64,000 nucleotides of DNA from Modestobacter altitudinis (GTDB lineage: Bacteria; Actinomycetota; Actinomycetes; Mycobacteriales; Geodermatophilaceae), in NCBI RefSeq assembly GCF_005930475.1, contig NZ_SJEW01000001.1, positions 111,810-175,809 on the forward strand. Reading direction: 5' to 3'. How positions within the stretch are numbered: position 1 is the stretch's first letter; each line of letters starts with the position of its first letter. Under the pieces are notes generated by a model. That model was not told the DNA's origin. It made no database searches and saw nothing but the letters and a program-made list of their open reading frames with translations. Shown here piece after piece: positions 60,743-64,000 of the stretch. The translations under genes and the position numbers were made by a program.

Positions 60743-63103
60743 GTGCGCCCGGTGACCGCGGACCACCTGCCCGACACCGCCGATGGGCTGGAGGTCGTCG
60801 TCGACGACCGACGGCTCGTGCTGTCCCCGACCCGCTCCTTCGTCATCGGCCGCGGGGTGGGGGTGGACCTCGAGCTGACCCACCCCAACGTGTCCCGCCA
60901 GCACCTGGTCCTGGAGCCGGCTGCGGCCGGGTGGACCGCGACCGACCGGAGCCGCAACGGCACGTTCCTCGGTGCGGAACGGATCGGTCGGCTGAGGTTG
61001 ACCAACCCCACGACCGTGCGGCTCGGCGGCGTGCAGGACGGGGTGCAGCTCGAGTTGGTACCCCGCCGCGCCGGCGACCGGTCCGCCCCCGAGTCCCGGC
61101 TGGCCGGGCAGGGCCGCCTCACCGGCATGCACCAGGTCCGGGGGGCCAGCATCACGGTCGGCCGGCTGCCGGACAACGACGTCGTCCTGGACGACCTGCT
61201 CGTGTCCCGCCGGCACGCCCGGCTCGACCTGACCCCTGCCGGACCCCGGATCACCGACCTGGGCACCGGCAACGGGACCTACGTCAACGGCCGACGGGTG
61301 ACCGAGGCGGTGCTGCGACCAGGCGACGTCATCGGCATCGGTCACGCGCTGCTGCAGCTCGACGGCGACCGGCTGATGGCCTACGTCGACACCGGGGAGA
61401 ACACGTTCGAGGCCGACGGCCTCACGGTCACCACCCCCAAGGGCAGGACGCTGCTGCAGTCGGTGAGCTTCACGCTGCCCGGGCGCAGCCTGCTGGCGGT
61501 CATCGGGCCCAGTGGAGCCGGCAAGTCGACCCTGCTCAACGCCCTCATCGGCGTCCGGCCGGCGGACGTCGGTCACGTCCGGTACGCCGAGCGGGACCTG
61601 TACGACGACTACGACGAACTGCGGCACCGCATCGCGCTCGTCCCGCAGGACGACGTGCTGCACACCCAGCTGTCGGTCCGGCAGGCGCTGTCCTACTCCG
61701 CCCGGCTGCGGTTCCCCGCGGACACCACCGAGGCCGACCGTCAACAGCGGGTGGAGGAGGTGCTGGGCGAGCTCGGCCTGACGGCACAGGCCGACCAGAC
61801 GATCACCAGCCTCTCCGGAGGGCAGCGCAAGCGCACCAGCGTGGCCCTGGAGCTGCTGGTCAAGCCGTCCCTGCTGTTCCTCGACGAACCCACGTCCGGC
61901 CTGGACCCGGGGATGGACCGGTCGGTCATGCGCACGCTGCGGTCGCTCGCCGACGACGGCCGTACCGTCGTGGTGGTCACCCACAACGTGGCCAACCTCG
62001 AGGTGTGCGACCAGCTGCTGCTGCTGGCCCCGGGCGGGTGGGTGGCCTGGTTCGGCCCGCCCGCCGAGGCGCTGCGGTACTTCGACCAGGCCGACTTCGC
62101 CGACATCTTCATCCTGCTCGGCACGGCTCCCGGTGAGCACTGGGCCCGCAGGTTCTCCGAGTCCGCCGACCACGAGCGGAACGTCGGCCGTACCGCACCA
62201 CCACCGCACGACGGGCAGCGGCCCCTCCGGGAGCTCCCCGGTGGCAGCCCGCGCCAGCAGGGGCCGGTGGCCCAGTTGTCGGTGCTGCTCCGCCGGTACG
62301 TCGCCGTCATCGTCTCCGACCGGCAGTACGCGGTCTCCCTCGCCGTCCTCCCGATCGTGATGAGCCTGCTGGCGCGCGCCGTCCCGGGGTCGGGCGGGCT
62401 GTCGGTCGAGGCCGCACTGGAGACCGGCACCCAGTCAGCCATCCAGTCGGCCAGCCAGCTGCTGCTGGTGCTCGTCATCGGCGGCTGTCTGATGGGGACC
62501 GCCGCCTCGATACGCGAGCTGGTCAAGGAGCGACCCATCTACCGGCGGGAGCGGGCGATCGGCCTGTCGCTCGGGGCGTACCTGGTCTCGAAGGTCGTCG
62601 TGCTGGTCGCCATCACCGGGGTGCAGGCGGTCGTCTTCACCCTGTTCAGCCTGGCCGGTCGGAAGGGCCCCGACGACCCCGTCGTCCTCCCGTGGGGACG
62701 GGTCGAGGTGCTCCTGGCCGTCCTCGGGGTCACCTGGACCACGATGATGATCGGTCTGGTGATCTCCGCCGCGATCGACAACGCCGACCGCGGCATGCCG
62801 TTCCTGGTCCTGGTGATCATGATCCAGCTGGTCTTCTGCGGCGGGTTGTTCCCGGTCCACGGTCGGGCGCTCATCGAGCAGCTGTCCTGGCTGGTGCCCT
62901 CCCGGTGGGCCTTCGGGATGACGGCGGCCACGACCGACCTGAGCCGGCTCGACCCGACCACGGCCGATCCGCGGTGGGCGCCGACGGCGGCCGACTGGTA
63001 CTCCAACGCCACGCTGCTGATCGCGATCATGGTCGCGCTCGCCGCCCTGACCGTCGTCCTGGTCGCGCGGCTGGACCCGCAGCGCCGCACCGCCAGGGCA
63101 TGA
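60743..63103 (+). CDS. FHA-FHA-ABC exporter (Rv1747 type)
   Basis: A 786-residue fused ABC transporter. Two FHA domains (about 20-105 with SRQH and RNGT, and 125-205 with SRRH and GNGTYVNG) bind phosphothreonine; an ABC ATPase follows (Walker A GPSGAGKST at 255-263, LSGGQRKR, LFLDEP) and then an ABC-2 membrane domain (about 510-775). M. tuberculosis Rv1747 has this layout and is controlled by the kinase PknF. A Ser/Thr kinase gene lies 13 bp downstream, the expected partner. The start codon (GTG) is uncertain, as several GTGs lie close together. Confidence 0.92.
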   Translation: MRPVTADHLPDTADGLEVVVDDRRLVLSPTRSFVIGRGVGVDLELTHPNVSRQHLVLEPAAAGWTATDRSRNGTFLGAERIGRLRLTNPTTVRLGGVQDGVQLELVPRRAGDRSAPESRLAGQGRLTGMHQVRGASITVGRLPDNDVVLDDLLVSRRHARLDLTPAGPRITDLGTGNGTYVNGRRVTEAVLRPGDVIGIGHALLQLDGDRLMAYVDTGENTFEADGLTVTTPKGRTLLQSVSFTLPGRSLLAVIGPSGAGKSTLLNALIGVRPADVGHVRYAERDLYDDYDELRHRIALVPQDDVLHTQLSVRQALSYSARLRFPADTTEADRQQRVEEVLGELGLTAQADQTITSLSGGQRKRTSVALELLVKPSLLFLDEPTSGLDPGMDRSVMRTLRSLADDGRTVVVVTHNVANLEVCDQLLLLAPGGWVAWFGPPAEALRYFDQADFADIFILLGTAPGEHWARRFSESADHERNVGRTAPPPHDGQRPLRELPGGSPRQQGPVAQLSVLLRRYVAVIVSDRQYAVSLAVLPIVMSLLARAVPGSGGLSVEAALETGTQSAIQSASQLLLVLVIGGCLMGTAASIRELVKERPIYRRERAIGLSLGAYLVSKVVVLVAITGVQAVVFTLFSLAGRKGPDDPVVLPWGRVEVLLAVLGVTWTTMMIGLVISAAIDNADRGMPFLVLVIMIQLVFCGGLFPVHGRALIEQLSWLVPSRWAFGMTAATTDLSRLDPTTADPRWAPTAADWYSNATLLIAIMVALAALTVVLVARLDPQRRTARA

Positions 63104-63116
63104 GGGAGCACCTGCC

Positions 63117-64000
63117 ATGACCCAGCGGACGTTCGGCCCCTATGAGATCGAGTCCCTGCTCGGCAGCGGCGGCATGGGCGAGGTCTACCGCGCCCGCGAC
63201 ACCCGGCGCGAACGACTGGTCGCCCTGAAGGTGCTGCCGGACATCTTCCGGGACGACCAGGAGTACCTGTCCCGCTTCCGGCGGGAGCAGCACGTCGCGG
63301 CACGGCTGCGCGAGCCGCACGTGATCCCCATCCACGACTACGGCGACGTCGACGGGCGGCTGTACATCGACATGCGGCTGGTCGACGGCGAGGACATCGG
63401 GGCCCTGCTCGCCCGCTCCGGCCCGCTCCCCCCCCGTCCCGCGCGGTGCACCTGATCTCGCAGGTCGGCGAGGCACTCGATGCGGCGCACGCCGAGGGGC
63501 TGGTGCACCGGGACGTCAAACCGTCCAACGTCCTGGTGACGGCCGCGGACTTCGTCTACGTCGTCGACTTCGGCATCGCCCGCCCGATCGGCACGAGCCG
63601 GACGGCGCTGACCATCACCGGCGCCACGGTCGGGACGCTCGACTACATGGCACCCGAGCGGTTCACCGACCAGCCCATCGACGGCCGCGCGGACACCTAC
63701 TCGCTGTCCTGCCTGCTCTACGAGTGTCTGACCGGCTCGCGCCCGTTCCCCGGCGAGGACCTGCCGACGCTGATGTACGCCCACCTCCACAGCACGCCGC
63801 CACCGCCGAGCAGCGTCGTGTCCGACGTCCCGGAGGCGTTGGACGAGGTGGTCGCCCGCGGGATGGCCAAGCGCCCCGACGATCGCTACGAGACGACGCC
63901 GGCGTTCACGGCGGCGGCCCGTGCGGCCCTCCGCGCGGCGCCTCCCGGCTCGGCTCCCGCTGCGACGCCGGCCCCTGTGCCCTCCAGCCCACCCACGTCG
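63117..64000 (+). pseudogene. Ser/Thr protein kinase, frameshifted at a C8 run and cut by the window end
   Basis: The first frame (63117-63455) has the glycine loop [13 protein letters not shown] and the lysine in VALKVL, then ends in an early stop. The kinase continues in another frame from about 63437 with [19 protein letters not shown] and MAPERF, open to 64000. The switch occurs at eight Cs (63428-63435); nine Cs would restore one frame reading [12 protein letters not shown]. It is a PknF-type kinase by context, probably acting on the FHA domains of the upstream exporter. It is either a sequencing error, a phase-variable gene or a real mutation. Confidence 0.85.

Noticed and set aside
60497..62209. 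Long minus-strand open frame opposite the FHA-ABC gene
   Set aside because: Its composition (Gly/Arg/Gln-rich, no domains) marks it as an antisense shadow; the plus-strand gene has clear FHA, ATPase and membrane domains.
63417..63455. Programmed ribosomal frameshifting in the kinase gene
   Set aside because: A C run can slip, but there is no stimulatory structure or upstream signal I can see; a missing base is the simpler reading.
1..64000. CRISPR arrays, prophage, transposases, tRNA genes
   Set aside because: I found no regularly spaced repeats, no transposase or integrase reading frame and no tRNA cloverleaf sequence.

Overview
The window is very GC-rich actinobacterial chromosome with many GTG and some TTG starts, 4-bp ATGA/GTGA gene overlaps, G-rich ribosome binding sites and TAnnnT -10 boxes directly upstream of start codons (leaderless genes). 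The gene set points to a free-living, stress-hardy actinobacterium, probably of the Geodermatophilaceae type; this placement is inference. There is no phage, transposase, CRISPR array or tRNA. The backbone follows the order I know from Mycobacterium tuberculosis Rv2220-Rv2230c (glnA1, glnE, glnA2, panB, RNase H/phosphatase, zinc-ribbon protein, Nif3 protein), with long insertions between those anchors.

Region 1 (1-10.6 kb): the end of glnA1 with a strong terminator; a GAF-EAL c-di-GMP phosphodiesterase; a minus-strand regulatory operon (5595 down to 2565) with a fused sigma factor / zinc motif / RsbT-like kinase, an RsbR-like and an RsbS-like STAS protein and a stand-alone RsbU N-terminal domain; then ybdD-cstA and a type III glutamine synthetase. 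Region 2 (10.6-17.7 kb): an unknown protein, a nucleoside hydrolase, a possible acyltransferase, an MFS transporter, a soluble GAF-GAF-chemoreceptor and a haem-oxygenase-like iron redox enzyme facing a CDGSH protein. Region 3 (17.6-28 kb): operon glnA2-GATase-glnE-PaiB-CDGSH, an L,D-transpeptidase lipoprotein, then nadE-panB.

Region 4 (28-38 kb): F420 reductase, two membrane GGDEF proteins (one with EAL), an M24 peptidase, a potassium channel and a cluster of small stress-type proteins around a bacterial eRF1-like (Rv2629/Balon-related) protein, which shares a symmetric pair of sigma-B-like promoters with a small divergent gene. Region 5 (38-46.6 kb): AI-2E family permease, an ABC module with one large FtsX permease and two ATPases, DedA, a scar made of two gene tails, an AlkD-like protein and an esterase. 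Region 6 (46.6-64 kb): an S33 hydrolase, rnpB (RNase P RNA), a PIG-L deacetylase, a DHA2 exporter with its Lrp-type regulator, DoxX and TSUP genes sharing a 24-bp divergent promoter, an ArsB-like permease, nadA, RNase H/phosphatase, zinc-ribbon protein, DUF3311-SSS symporter, Nif3 protein, and an FHA-ABC exporter next to a Ser/Thr kinase that is broken by a frameshift in a C8 run.

Taken together, the window couples nitrogen assimilation (three glutamine synthetases plus GlnE), c-di-GMP signalling and partner-switching stress control. The most novel-looking system is the sigma-RsbT fusion within an RsbR/RsbS operon.
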